DNA of 64,000 nt, from NCBI RefSeq assembly GCF_014203555.1, contig NZ_JACHJH010000008.1, positions 1 to 64,000 on the forward strand. Reading direction: 5' to 3'. This DNA comes from Streptomyces olivoverticillatus. Lineage in GTDB: Bacteria > Actinomycetota > Actinomycetes > Streptomycetales > Streptomycetaceae. The first letter of the stretch is position 1, and every line of letters starts with the position of its first letter. Below the pieces are notes generated by a model. It was not told the origin of the DNA, made no database searches, and saw only the letters and a program-made list of their open reading frames with translations. The translations under genes and the position numbers were made by a program. This document shows positions 1 to 8,650 of this stretch, piece after piece.

Positions 1-74
1 CGCGGGGCGTTCGTTCAGTGGCTGGCACCGGCACGTGACACTGGCCTCCGCCGCCCATGCCGTGGCGGCGCTCA

Positions 75-138
75 GCACCCGACACGACAACACCCAGCAC
101 GCCGGCACCCGACACGACAACACCCGACACGAGAACGA
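75..138. repeat. 30-bp-period direct repeat
   Basis: A 21-bp unit starting GCACCCGACACG occurs at 75-95 and again exactly at 105-125, with a shorter third match (CCCGACACGA) starting at 123. It lies just beyond the 3' end of the PucR-type regulator gene. No gene is supported in positions 1-150. No function is apparent. Confidence 0.7.
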
Positions 139-150
139 CAGGCGGCTGGG

Positions 151-2112
151 CTACGTCTCGTGAGACTCCGCGGCGGCCTCGGCGGCGGGCTCGTCGCGCC
201 AGCGCAGGCTGTGCCGTATCCGGAAGACCCGCAGGGCCAGCTGTACTTCCAGAGCCCGCTCCGGCTGCTGCCACTCCGGTCCCAGGAGTTCGCTGATCCG
301 CTCCAGTCTGCGTGCAACGGTGTTGGGGTGCACATGAAGCTTCTTGGCCGCGTTCGTCGGGCTGCCGCCCGCGTCGAAGTACGTCTCCAGCGTGCGCGTC
401 AGATCCGTGAACCGCTGCTGGTCGTAGTCGATGACCGGACCGATGGCGCAGTCGACGAACCCCTCCACGTCGTGGTTGTCCGACAACAGCACGCCGAGGA
501 AGCCGAGTTCGCGCACGGACGCCGAGCGGCCGAGCACGCCCAGCGACGTCATGGCATCCAGGCAGCGCAGCGCCTCCTGGAAGCCGTGGTGGACCGAGGC
601 GGGACCCGAGACGGGGCCCGCGGCGCTGACCGTCACCGGGTGGCCCAGCAGCGGCGAGAGCTCCGCGGAGACCGCGCGGGCCGCGGCCCCCGCCTCCGTG
701 CCCGGCAGCAGCAGGACCGCACAGCCGTTGTGCATGCTCTTCAGCCCGCACATCCGGTGCGCATAGGACGACGCCCAGACCGCCATCTTGCCCCGGGCGT
801 CACCCTCGGGCCGGGCGACCACCACGATGTGCGGCTTGGTCAGGTCCAGGCCCAGGCGGCGGGCGTGCTGCTCCAGCTGCTGCGGGGGGCGCTGCGGGCC
901 GCCCAGCAGCTGCCCGAGGAAGTCGTCGCGCACCTGCCCCTCCGCGATCGCCGTCCTGCTGCTCTCCACCAGCAGCTGGACTGCGACCACTTGGGCGACG
1001 AGCCGCAGCAGCCGTTCGTCCTCCACGGTCCAGGGGCGCTCGGGGCGCAGCAGCAGCGTACCCAGATTGCCGCTGCCGGCGGCCACCGGCACCGCCCACA
1101 GCCTGCCGCCGTCCAGCGCGACGGGTTCCCGCGCGGCGTGGGCGTCCATGGTGGCCAGCACCAGCGCGGAGTCCTCGCCCTCGGGCATCTCGCCGACCGT
1201 GGTCAGCACCGTGCCGTTGGTGGCGCACACGCGCAGGGTGCCGCCCAGCTCCTTGGCCGCCTCGTGGGACAGGGTGGTCAGATCGCAGTCGTCCAGCACC
1301 AGCTGGATGAGCCGGTTGTGGGTCTCGCTGAGCTCCCGCGCCCCGCGCAGGCCCGCCTCGACGTCGACGGTGTGCCGCTCCAGCTCGGCGACGAGCGCGG
1401 TGGTCCGGTCGAGCAGCTGCGCCTTCTGTATGGCCACGCTCGCCAGGTCGCCGAGGGAGCTGAGCAGGGCGACCTCGTCGGCCGAGAAGTGCCGCACGCT
1501 GCGGTCGGCGACGTAGAGCGAGCCGAACGGCTCGGTGCCGCGGGTCAGCGGGACGGCCAGGACGGCGTGCAGCCCCTCGGCCTTGACGACGTCGTCGATG
1601 CCGGGATTGTGGGATATCCGTTCGTCGGCGAGATAGTCGGGGGTCCAGAAAGGGGACGGGTTCTCCAGGACGGCGCGTCCCATTCCGCCCGTACCCGGGA
1701 TTCGCAGTCCTACGCTGAGTGCGGTGGTGTGCCCGTCGGAAGCGCGGACGGTGACGATTCCCTCTGCGTCGTCCGGCATACCTATATATGACATGTCGAC
1801 GGCGAGCAGCAGCCGGGCCCGCCGGGTGATGACCTTGAGCAAGGTATCCAGGTCGTGCGGGTTCGCCAGGTCGCGCGCGGTATCGACGAGCGCGGAAAGG
1901 CCGGCTTCCCGCTGCTGCTGCCGCTCGGCCAGGGCCTGAATGCCGAGGCCGAGCTGCTTGGCCCGCTCCAATGCCTCCAGGGGAGCGCCACAGAGGCCTT
2001 TGCCGCGGGCTTCCTCCACCAATGCCTCGTACCGGTGGTGAGGTGCCCCGTCGGCCAGCAGCTGTAGCACGGCAAACGCGCCGATATCGGACATGCCTTG
2101 CGCTTGCGACAC
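151..2112 (-). CDS. PucR/CdaR-type transcriptional regulator with GAF domain
   Basis: This is a 653-residue one-component regulator. A GAF sensor region lies at roughly residues 75-215 (phrases such as GLHAVLAVPLTRGTEPFGSLY). The C-terminus carries the PucR-type helix-turn-helix (TLETYFDAGGSPTNAAKKLH, then HPNTVARRLERI), which binds DNA in this family. The GTG start has a G-rich ribosome site upstream; an ATG six codons further in is an alternative. It reads away from the methyltransferase/ADC-synthase genes across about 270 bp, so it is a reasonable candidate for the pathway regulator of the adjacent aminochorismate locus. That role is inferred from position; its ligand cannot be deduced. 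Confidence 0.88.
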   Translation of the reverse strand: MSQAQGMSDIGAFAVLQLLADGAPHHRYEALVEEARGKGLCGAPLEALERAKQLGLGIQALAERQQQREAGLSALVDTARDLANPHDLDTLLKVITRRARLLLAVDMSYIGMPDDAEGIVTVRASDGHTTALSVGLRIPGTGGMGRAVLENPSPFWTPDYLADERISHNPGIDDVVKAEGLHAVLAVPLTRGTEPFGSLYVADRSVRHFSADEVALLSSLGDLASVAIQKAQLLDRTTALVAELERHTVDVEAGLRGARELSETHNRLIQLVLDDCDLTTLSHEAAKELGGTLRVCATNGTVLTTVGEMPEGEDSALVLATMDAHAAREPVALDGGRLWAVPVAAGSGNLGTLLLRPERPWTVEDERLLRLVAQVVAVQLLVESSRTAIAEGQVRDDFLGQLLGGPQRPPQQLEQHARRLGLDLTKPHIVVVARPEGDARGKMAVWASSYAHRMCGLKSMHNGCAVLLLPGTEAGAAARAVSAELSPLLGHPVTVSAAGPVSGPASVHHGFQEALRCLDAMTSLGVLGRSASVRELGFLGVLLSDNHDVEGFVDCAIGPVIDYDQQRFTDLTRTLETYFDAGGSPTNAAKKLHVHPNTVARRLERISELLGPEWQQPERALEVQLALRVFRIRHSLRWRDEPAAEAAAESHET

Positions 2113-2383
2113 GATGCCCCCCCGGGTACCCCTGTGCGTAGCCGCACGGATTGTGCCACGGCATGTACGCCGGGAAGCAATGCACCCCAGCGGTGGTGCG
2201 TCAAGCTTGATCGTTCAAGGTATGCGAGGAAGCCGTACGGCCGCAAGCGATGTGGATGGTGTCCGGACCACCGCCGCCGCTTCCCCGAGTGTTACTGGAT
2301 CACCTTCCACGCTTCGGGCCCGATAGGTGATGGTTGATGAACACCCGGCAGTGAGCCGGGAGTTGCTGCCGAGCCCTAGGGGG

Positions 2384-3130
2384 ATGGGGATGCAGGAGGC
2401 ACGGGACTACATGCGTTCACTCGAGCGCAGCCGCACGGCGCTTACGCGCAAGGACCGCCCGTCGGTTTTCACGATGTACGGCCGCGAGTGGGATCTCTTC
2501 CCGGAGGTCTTCGCGCCGATCTACTCGCCGGCGACCGGAATTTCCATGGATTTCCTCGGGCTGTCGGAATCCGTGGAAGTGCCGTGCACCGGTTCGCTGT
2601 TGGAGATCGGATGTGGCACGGGCGTCATCGCGGTCTCGGCCGCGCTGGCCGGTTGTGAAAGGGTGGTCGCCTCCGACATCAACCCCGCGGCCGTCCTGAA
2701 CGCCGCGGCGAACGCGGCCCGGCACGATGTGTTCGAGCAAGTGCGCACAGTGCGCGGCGACTTGTTCGGGGGACTCAATGAAGGCGAGCGCTTCGACACG
2801 ATATTCTGGAATTCCAACTACGTGCTCGCGCCGGAGGATTACGAGTACGGCTCGGTGCACGAATGCGCCTATGTGGACCCCGGCTATGCGGCCCATCGCC
2901 GCTTCCTGGCGGAGGCCCCCGGCTGGCTGACTCCGACGGGCTCGGTACTGCTGCACTTCAGCACCCGCGGCGACCTGGTGAGCCTGCTGCGGATCGCGGG
3001 GGAGGCGGGCCGCAGGGTCCGCACGGTGCAGAGCGTCGTGGTGCAGGAAGGTGCGCACCAGGTCGAGCACATGCTGCTCGAAGTAACTCCGGCGCAGGCA
3101 CCGGCCCGCCGGACGGCAGCTGCTCGTTGA
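2384..3130 (+). CDS. class I SAM-dependent methyltransferase
   Basis: The protein of about 248 residues has a Rossmann SAM-binding motif (LLEIGCGTGVIAVSAAL) and an acidic loop (VASDIN), as in the small-methyltransferase/HemK-like group. At the position where N-methyltransferases of that group carry NPPY it reads NSNYV, so a HemK-like glutamine N-methylation role is unlikely and a small-molecule substrate fits better. The start is uncertain: an in-frame GTG at 2327 has no ribosome site, while ATGs at 2384 and 2390 follow an AGGGGG run. It ends 11 bp before the ADC synthase gene and is probably cotranscribed with it. The substrate is unknown; O- or N-methylation of the pathway product is inference. 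Confidence 0.78.
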   Translation: MGMQEARDYMRSLERSRTALTRKDRPSVFTMYGREWDLFPEVFAPIYSPATGISMDFLGLSESVEVPCTGSLLEIGCGTGVIAVSAALAGCERVVASDINPAAVLNAAANAARHDVFEQVRTVRGDLFGGLNEGERFDTIFWNSNYVLAPEDYEYGSVHECAYVDPGYAAHRRFLAEAPGWLTPTGSVLLHFSTRGDLVSLLRIAGEAGRRVRTVQSVVVQEGAHQVEHMLLEVTPAQAPARRTAAAR

Positions 3131-3141
3131 GGGGAAAGCAC

Positions 3142-5244
3142 GTGCGCACTTTGCTCATCGACAACCACGACTCCTTCACGTACAACCTCTTCCACTACCT
3201 GGCCGAAGTCAACGGCCGGGAGCCGGAAGTCGTCGTCAACGACGATCCGCTGTGGCGCCCCGGACACCTCGCCGGCTTCGACAATGTCGTCCTCTCGCCC
3301 GGCCCCGGCAACCCGGCGAACGAACGGGACTTCGGGATCTGCCGCGAGATCGTCCGGCACGGCGGCCTGCCCACGCTGGGCATCTGCCTGGGCCACCAGG
3401 GGCTGGCCCTGCTGCACGGCGGGGTGGTCGACCGGACCGCGCAGCCGTGCCACGGCCGCACCGCCTCCGTCGTCCACCGCGGCAGCGAACTCTTCGAAGG
3501 GCTGCCGTCTCCCTTCGAAGCCGTGCGCTACCACTCGCTCGCCGTCCACCGGGTGCCCCGGGAGCTGGAGGCGGTCGCCTGGACCACCGACGGCATCGTC
3601 ATGGGCCTGCGCCACCGGGAACTCCCCCAGTGGGGCGTGCAGTTCCATCCCGAGTCCGTGCGCAGCACGCACGGCCACGCCATCCTGCGGAACTTCCGCG
3701 ACCTCAGCGAGAGCCGGGGGAAGCGGCGCCGCCGCGTCCTCGCGGCCGCCCCCGCCCGGCCGGAGCCCCGGCCCGCGCAGACCGGCCCCGCACCTCGCCG
3801 GCTGACGGTGCTGGCCGCCGCGCTGCCCACCCAGTGGGACGACGAGGCCGCCTTCGACCACCTCTTCCGCACCGGGCCGCACGCCTTCTGGCTCGACAGC
3901 AGCCGCCGCGGCGAAGGTGCGGGGCGCTTCTCCGTGATGGGGGACGCCTCCGGGCCGCTGGCCCGCATCGCCTCGGCGGACGTCTGGAGCAGCACCGTGA
4001 CCGTACGCTCCGCGCACGGCACCGAGGTGGTCACCGGCGAGTTCCTCGACTGGCTCGACCGCGACCTCAAAGCGACGCGCACCGAAGTGCCCGAGCTGCC
4101 CTTCGAGTTCGCGCTCGGCTGGGTGGGCTACCTGGGATACGGGCTCAAGGCCGAGTGCGGCGGCGAGCGGACCCACCGCAGCGAGGAGCCCGACGCCACC
4201 ATGGTCTTCGCCGACCGGGCCGTGGTCTTCGACCACGCGACCGGGACCACCCACCTGCTCGCCCTCGCCGAGGACGGCGACGACGGCGCGGCCGGGGCCT
4301 GGCTGCGGACGACCGCGCTGCGGCTGAAGACGATCTCCGACGAGCCGGCGCGCTTCGCCGGACGGCCCGACGCGTTCGGCGAGATCGAGCTGCGCCACGA
4401 CCGCGCCGGCTACCTGCGCCGCATCGGCGACTGCCTGCAGGAGATCGCGGCGGGGGAGTCGTACGAGATCTGCCTCACCAACATGGCCGAGGCGCGCGGC
4501 AGCCTGGACCCGTGGCAGGGCTACCAGTTCCTGCGCCGCACCAGCCCCGCCCCATACGGCGCGCTGCTGTGCTTCGGGGAGCTGGCGGTGCTCAGCACCT
4601 CTCCCGAAAGGTTTGTGCGCGTGGACCGGCAGGGCCTGGCGGAGTCCAGACCCATCAAGGGCACCCGGCCGCGCGGCGCCACGCCCGACGAGGACGCGGC
4701 GCTCGTCGCCGAGCTGCTCTCCAGCGAGAAGGACCGCGCCGAGAACCTGATGATCGTGGACCTGGTCCGCAATGACCTGGGGCGGTGTGCCGAGGTGGGC
4801 ACCGTCGAGGCGGAGGAGGTGTTCCGCGTCGAGACCTTCGCCAAGGCCCACCAGCTCGTCAGCACCGTACGGGCCCGGCTGCGCGCGGACCGCAGCTCCG
4901 TCGACTGCGTCCGGGCCGCCTTCCCGCCCGGGTCGATGACCGGGGCGCCCAAGGTGCGCACCATGCAGATCATCGACCGGCTGGAGGAGGGGCCGCGCGG
5001 TGTGTACTCGGGGGCCGTCGGCTACTTCTCCCTGAACGGGGCGGCCGATCTGAGCGTGGTGATCCGCACCGTGGTCGTCACCCCCGGGCGGGTGCGCTAC
5101 GGGGTGGGCGGCGCGGTCATCGCGCTCTCCGACCCCGAGGAAGAGTTCGAGGAGACGGCCGTCAAGGCTGCGCCGCTGACCGCCCTGGCGGGCACCGGCT
5201 TCCCCGAGCGCCGACGCGACGCGGCCGACGCCCTGTCCCGGTGA
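3142..5244 (+). CDS. pabAB: aminodeoxychorismate synthase, fused PabA-PabB
   Basis: This 700-residue fusion converts chorismate and glutamine to 4-amino-4-deoxychorismate. The N-terminal third is a class I glutamine amidotransferase, with the nucleophile in LGICLGHQG and the His/Glu pair in WGVQFHPES. The rest is the chorismate-binding component. It contains PIKGT, where the lysine is typical of ADC synthases (anthranilate synthases usually have PIAGT), and the C-terminal TGAPKVRTMQI. Single-chain PabAB is common in Streptomyces antibiotic clusters and less so for folate synthesis. The GTG start follows GAGGGGAAAG, 11 bp after the methyltransferase. No ADC lyase (PabC) or ADC mutase is in the window, so the fate of ADC is not shown. 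Confidence 0.93.
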   Translation: MRTLLIDNHDSFTYNLFHYLAEVNGREPEVVVNDDPLWRPGHLAGFDNVVLSPGPGNPANERDFGICREIVRHGGLPTLGICLGHQGLALLHGGVVDRTAQPCHGRTASVVHRGSELFEGLPSPFEAVRYHSLAVHRVPRELEAVAWTTDGIVMGLRHRELPQWGVQFHPESVRSTHGHAILRNFRDLSESRGKRRRRVLAAAPARPEPRPAQTGPAPRRLTVLAAALPTQWDDEAAFDHLFRTGPHAFWLDSSRRGEGAGRFSVMGDASGPLARIASADVWSSTVTVRSAHGTEVVTGEFLDWLDRDLKATRTEVPELPFEFALGWVGYLGYGLKAECGGERTHRSEEPDATMVFADRAVVFDHATGTTHLLALAEDGDDGAAGAWLRTTALRLKTISDEPARFAGRPDAFGEIELRHDRAGYLRRIGDCLQEIAAGESYEICLTNMAEARGSLDPWQGYQFLRRTSPAPYGALLCFGELAVLSTSPERFVRVDRQGLAESRPIKGTRPRGATPDEDAALVAELLSSEKDRAENLMIVDLVRNDLGRCAEVGTVEAEEVFRVETFAKAHQLVSTVRARLRADRSSVDCVRAAFPPGSMTGAPKVRTMQIIDRLEEGPRGVYSGAVGYFSLNGAADLSVVIRTVVVTPGRVRYGVGGAVIALSDPEEEFEETAVKAAPLTALAGTGFPERRRDAADALSR

Positions 5245-5248
5245 CGGA

Positions 5249-5285
5249 CGGCTGCGCACGGCGCTCAGCCCGCCGTGCGCAGCCG
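5249..5285. terminator. bidirectional hairpin terminator between pabAB and transaldolase-like gene
   Basis: Perfect 15-bp arms at 5249-5263 and 5271-5285 (CGGCTGCGCACGGCG and its complement) flank a 7-nt loop. It separates two convergent genes. There is no T-run, as is usual in high-GC actinobacteria. The right-hand gene's stop codon lies in the loop, so its last codons form part of the stem. Confidence 0.75.
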
Positions 5286-6398
5286 CTCACCGACCGCGGA
5301 CCGCAACTCCCGCCAGGAGGCGACCAGATGATCCATGCTCTCCGCCTCGAGCTTCTTCGCGACCTCGTCGAGCAGGACGCCGAGTTCCTCCAGCCTGTCC
5401 ACGGCGGCCCGCGCCGCGCGGTGCTCGCCGGTGAGGGTGTCGCCCTGGAGGCGGCCGCTGCGGCCGGCCTCGTCGAGGACGGCGGCGGGCATGGCGATGA
5501 CGGTGCCCCAGGCGACGAGCGTCTCCACGTAGCGGACCGGGCGGGGGTCGCCGGGCACCGGGGGCGTACCGACGTCCCACACCAGGCGCTGGGGGCGGGC
5601 GCGCCGGGCCGTCAGCGCCCGCCAGCGGGGGCAGCCCAGCCGTTCCTCGTAGAGCCGGTAGACCAGCCGGGCGGTCGCCAGGGCGGCGGTGCCGTGCAGG
5701 GCGGGGGCGGTCCGGCCGCCGAGCTCGGCGAGGCGGGAGTCGGCCTCGGCGTCGATGCGGCCCACGGACAGGGACACCAGGGAGGAGACGGAGGAGAGGT
5801 CCAGGCCTTTTTCAAGGGCGCGTTCCAGCCCCTCGAAGTACGCGTCGACGACCTGGCCGTAGCGGCGCACCGAGAAGACCTCGGTGACGTGCACGCCGAT
5901 GCCCCGGCCCAGGCATTCGACGATCGCGGCGAGGCCCTCGTCGGTCGCCGGGATCTTCACCAGCGCATTGGGGCGGCAGGCGGCGCGATGCAGCTCGGCG
6001 GCGGCGGCGACCGTCGCCGGGGCGTCGTGGGCGAGCGCCGGGTCGAGGTCCATGGAGACCTGGCCGTCGAGGCCGTCGGTGGCCTCGAACACCGGCCGCA
6101 GCTCGTCGCAGGCCGACCGCAGGTCGTACGCGCACAGGGCGTGCACGGCCGTCTCCAACGGGACCGAGCGGCAGGCGAGATGGGCCAGCTGCTGGTGGTA
6201 GGCGGTGGTGCCCGTCAAGTCCCGGGCCAGGGCCGCGGGCTCGAAGGCGGCGCCCCGCACGGCGCCGGAGGTGACGAGACGGGCCAGCAGCCCCGAGGTG
6301 AGCGACGACCGGCACAGGCCGTCCAGCCATGGTGAGACCCCTTCTGCGATCAGTTCTCGCAGAACCGCGCCACCTGATGTCACCGTGCGCTCTCCCAT
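5265..6398 (-). CDS. transaldolase-like protein (first copy, divergent active site)
   Basis: At 377 residues it has the length and fold signatures of actinobacterial transaldolase, which moves dihydroxyacetone units in the pentose phosphate pathway and can help supply erythrose 4-phosphate for DAHP synthase. The catalytic-loop Asp (WLDGL, residue 26) and the Schiff-base Lys (NALVKIPAT, residue 148) are kept. The TSNP motif is replaced by AFEP (Asn to Glu53), and the usual SIEVDP reads SMDLDP (Glu to Asp117). The ATG start is preceded by GGAGAGGGGG. It is transcribed divergently from the DAHP synthase operon. Family assignment is firm; retained classical transaldolase activity is doubtful. Confidence 0.82.
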   Translation of the reverse strand: MGERTVTSGGAVLRELIAEGVSPWLDGLCRSSLTSGLLARLVTSGAVRGAAFEPAALARDLTGTTAYHQQLAHLACRSVPLETAVHALCAYDLRSACDELRPVFEATDGLDGQVSMDLDPALAHDAPATVAAAAELHRAACRPNALVKIPATDEGLAAIVECLGRGIGVHVTEVFSVRRYGQVVDAYFEGLERALEKGLDLSSVSSLVSLSVGRIDAEADSRLAELGGRTAPALHGTAALATARLVYRLYEERLGCPRWRALTARRARPQRLVWDVGTPPVPGDPRPVRYVETLVAWGTVIAMPAAVLDEAGRSGRLQGDTLTGEHRAARAAVDRLEELGVLLDEVAKKLEAESMDHLVASWRELRSAVGERLRTAG

Positions 6399-6748
6399 GG
6401 AAGCATTGCCCCCTCTCCGGGCCGGTAGCCGAAAATACTCAGGGCAGAGGGCACGACAGTAAAGCGGAAAAGCGGCATCCGCGAACAGCGTGCCCCTTAC
6501 TCCGTCACATTGGCGCGAAGCGCGGCTTGACAGCGACGTGATGAAGTCTCGTCCACATGACGGAGTGGACGGGATGCCGTTGGCGGATTCCACGGCGTCA
6601 ACTGACGATCGATTGCCGGCAGTCGGTTTGCGAGGCCCATGCCCCGCCGACTGCGTCCGTCGCCCGGAAGGAGTCCGGAAGTCCCTCCATTGCCTTGGTT
6701 CAACCCTGTTTGCGAGCAGTCCCTTAACGAAGCACCATTGGAGATTTC
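6399..6748. promoter_or_regulatory. 350-bp divergent control region
   Basis: This gene-free stretch separates the first transaldolase-like gene from the DAHP synthase operon. A -35-like TTGACA lies at 6527-6532 on the + strand, but no good -10 follows. An inverted repeat lies just downstream: arms 6547-6556 (TCTCGTCCAC) and 6565-6574 (GTGGACGGGA), one mismatch, 8-nt spacer. It sits where a regulator could block or activate promoters in both directions. The candidate is visible only by pattern. Confidence 0.45.
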
Positions 6749-7924
6749 GTGAACAACGCTCTGCTCGATGCCCGTCTCAAACCCGCGCTGCAGCAGCCCG
6801 ATTGGGGCGACGCGGCGCCGCAGGCCCGGCTGGTCCGGGAGGAACTCGCCGCCCGTCCCGCCCTGGTGCGCGCCGCCGACGTGCGCACCCTCCGCTCCCA
6901 CCTCGCCCATGTCGCGCGGGGCGAGTCCCAGGTGGTGCAGGCCGGCGACTGTGCGGAGGACCCGGCGGAGTGCACCTCGGGCTACGTGGCCCGCAAGGCC
7001 GGGCTGCTGGACGTCCTCGCGGGCGTGATGAAGATGATCACGCACAAGCCCGTGGTCCGCGCCGGACGCATGGCCGGCCAGTTCGCCAAGCCCCGCTCCA
7101 ACCCGACCGAAACCGTCGGCGGCACCGAACTGCCCGTCTACCGCGGGCACATGGTCAACGACCCGGACCCGCACCCGGAGCGCCGCCGCCCCGACCCGCA
7201 GCGCCTGCTCTCCGGCTACCTCGCGGCCAGCGAGGCCATGACCCACCTGGGCTGGCTCAACCCCTCCCGCCGCTCGGGCATCTGCCCGCCCGTGTGGACC
7301 AGCCACGAGGCGCTGCTGCTGGACTACGAGCTCCCCCTGGTCCGCCGGGACGAGGAGGGCCGCGCCTGGCTCACCTCCACCCACTGGCCCTGGATCGGCG
7401 AGCGCACCCGCCAGGTGGACGGCGCCCACGTCGCCCTGCTGGCCGAGGTCGGCAACCCGGTGGGCTGCAAGGTCGGGCCCTCCATGGACACCGACGAGCT
7501 GCTGGCCCTGTGCGAGACGCTCGACCCGGACCGGGAGCAGGGCCGGCTCACCCTGATCGCCCGCATGGGCGCGGGCGCGGTCACCGAGCGGCTGCCCCGG
7601 CTCGTCGAGGCCGTCAAGGCCGCGGGCCACCCGGTCATCTGGCTCACCGACCCGATGCACGGCAACACGGTCTCGGCCCCCGACGGGTTCAAGACCCGCT
7701 TCCTGGACACCGTGATCCGCGAGGTCCGCGACTTCCAGTGCGCGGTCCGCACCGCCGGCGGCATCGCGGGCGGCCTCCACCTGGAGACCACCCCCGACGA
7801 CGTCACCGAGTGCGTCCAGAACGAGTCCGGCATCGACCGCGTCGGCGACAAGTACACCAGCTTCTGCGACCCCCGGCTCAACCCCTCCCAGGCCATCGCC
7901 GTGGTCTCCGCCTGGCAGGGCTGA
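6749..7924 (+). CDS. 3-deoxy-7-phosphoheptulonate (DAHP) synthase, class II, PhzC-like
   Basis: It condenses phosphoenolpyruvate and erythrose 4-phosphate, the first step of the shikimate pathway. Class II hallmarks are QAGDCAED near the N-terminus, RAGRMAGQFAKPRS, WLTDPMHGNT and RTAGGIAGGLHLE. At 391 residues it is shorter than housekeeping class II enzymes (about 450), matching the PhzC-type copies found in phenazine and related clusters, which often escape feedback control. The GTG start follows TTGGAGATTTC. It is the first gene of the operon running to 14,039 and is divergent from the first transaldolase-like gene. Its likely job is to raise chorismate supply for the two aminating branches. 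Confidence 0.93.
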   Translation: MNNALLDARLKPALQQPDWGDAAPQARLVREELAARPALVRAADVRTLRSHLAHVARGESQVVQAGDCAEDPAECTSGYVARKAGLLDVLAGVMKMITHKPVVRAGRMAGQFAKPRSNPTETVGGTELPVYRGHMVNDPDPHPERRRPDPQRLLSGYLAASEAMTHLGWLNPSRRSGICPPVWTSHEALLLDYELPLVRRDEEGRAWLTSTHWPWIGERTRQVDGAHVALLAEVGNPVGCKVGPSMDTDELLALCETLDPDREQGRLTLIARMGAGAVTERLPRLVEAVKAAGHPVIWLTDPMHGNTVSAPDGFKTRFLDTVIREVRDFQCAVRTAGGIAGGLHLETTPDDVTECVQNESGIDRVGDKYTSFCDPRLNPSQAIAVVSAWQG

Positions 7925-7978
7925 CGGCCCCGGCGGGCGGTGGCAGGACACCTCACTGACAAGGAGAGAGAGCACACC

Positions 7979-8650
7979 ATGGCAGGCATCCCCCCGATCG
8001 AGCCGTATCCGATGCCGACAGCGGGCGACCTGCCCGGCAACACCGCCCAGTGGACCGTCGATCCCGAGCGCGCGGTCCTGCTCGTCCACGACATGCAGCG
8101 CTACTTTCTCAAGCCCATCCCCGCCGTCGGCCCGGGGGACGAGCTGGTGCGCAACGCGACGCTGCTGCGGGAGACGGCCTCCGCGCTCGGCATGCCCGTG
8201 GCCTACACCGCCCAGCCGGGCGGGATGGACGAGGAACAGCGCGGCCTGCTCAAGGACTTCTGGGGCCCGGGGATGCGGGTCGACCCCGCCGACCGCCAGG
8301 TCGTCGACCCGCTCACCCCGGCCCCGGGGGACTGGGTGTTCACCAAGTGGCGCTACAGCGCCTTCTTCCGCTCGGACCTGCTCCAGAAGATGCGTGCGGC
8401 CGGCCGCGACCAGCTCGTCGTCTGCGGCGTCTACGCCCACGTCGGCGTGCTGATGACCGCCGTCGAGGCCTTCACCAACGACATCCAGCCCTTCCTGGTG
8501 GCCGACGCGGTGGCCGACTTCTCCCAGGCGTACCACCGCCTCGCCCTCGACTACGCCGCCGAGCGGTGCGCCGTCGTCGCCACCACCAAGGGGATCCTCA
8601 CCGACCTCGAGGGCGCGGCCGCCCTCGCCACCGAAGGGGGCGCCGCATGA
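7979..8650 (+). CDS. phzD: isochorismatase-family hydrolase, PhzD-like
   Basis: PhzD hydrolyses 2-amino-2-deoxyisochorismate (ADIC) to trans-2,3-dihydro-3-hydroxyanthranilate (DHHA) and pyruvate. The 223-residue protein begins MAGIPPIEPYPMPTAGDLPG, very like phenazine PhzD. It keeps the catalytic Asp in LLVHDMQRYF, the Lys in FTKWRYSAFF and the family loop GVYAHVGVL. The ATG chosen has the ribosome site AAGGAGAGAG; an upstream in-frame start at 7940 has none. It overlaps the ADIC synthase gene by 4 bp, so the producer and consumer of ADIC are translationally coupled. No carrier-protein domain is attached, unlike siderophore isochorismatases. Confidence 0.93.
   Translation: MAGIPPIEPYPMPTAGDLPGNTAQWTVDPERAVLLVHDMQRYFLKPIPAVGPGDELVRNATLLRETASALGMPVAYTAQPGGMDEEQRGLLKDFWGPGMRVDPADRQVVDPLTPAPGDWVFTKWRYSAFFRSDLLQKMRAAGRDQLVVCGVYAHVGVLMTAVEAFTNDIQPFLVADAVADFSQAYHRLALDYAAERCAVVATTKGILTDLEGAAALATEGGAA

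Noticed and set aside
2884..5259. Very long open frame on the strand opposite pabAB (similar cases at 6497-8695 and 8551-11166)
   Set aside because: High-GC third positions create long antisense frames. These lack recognisable domains, have odd Gly/Ala/Val/Arg-rich composition and overlap firm genes completely.
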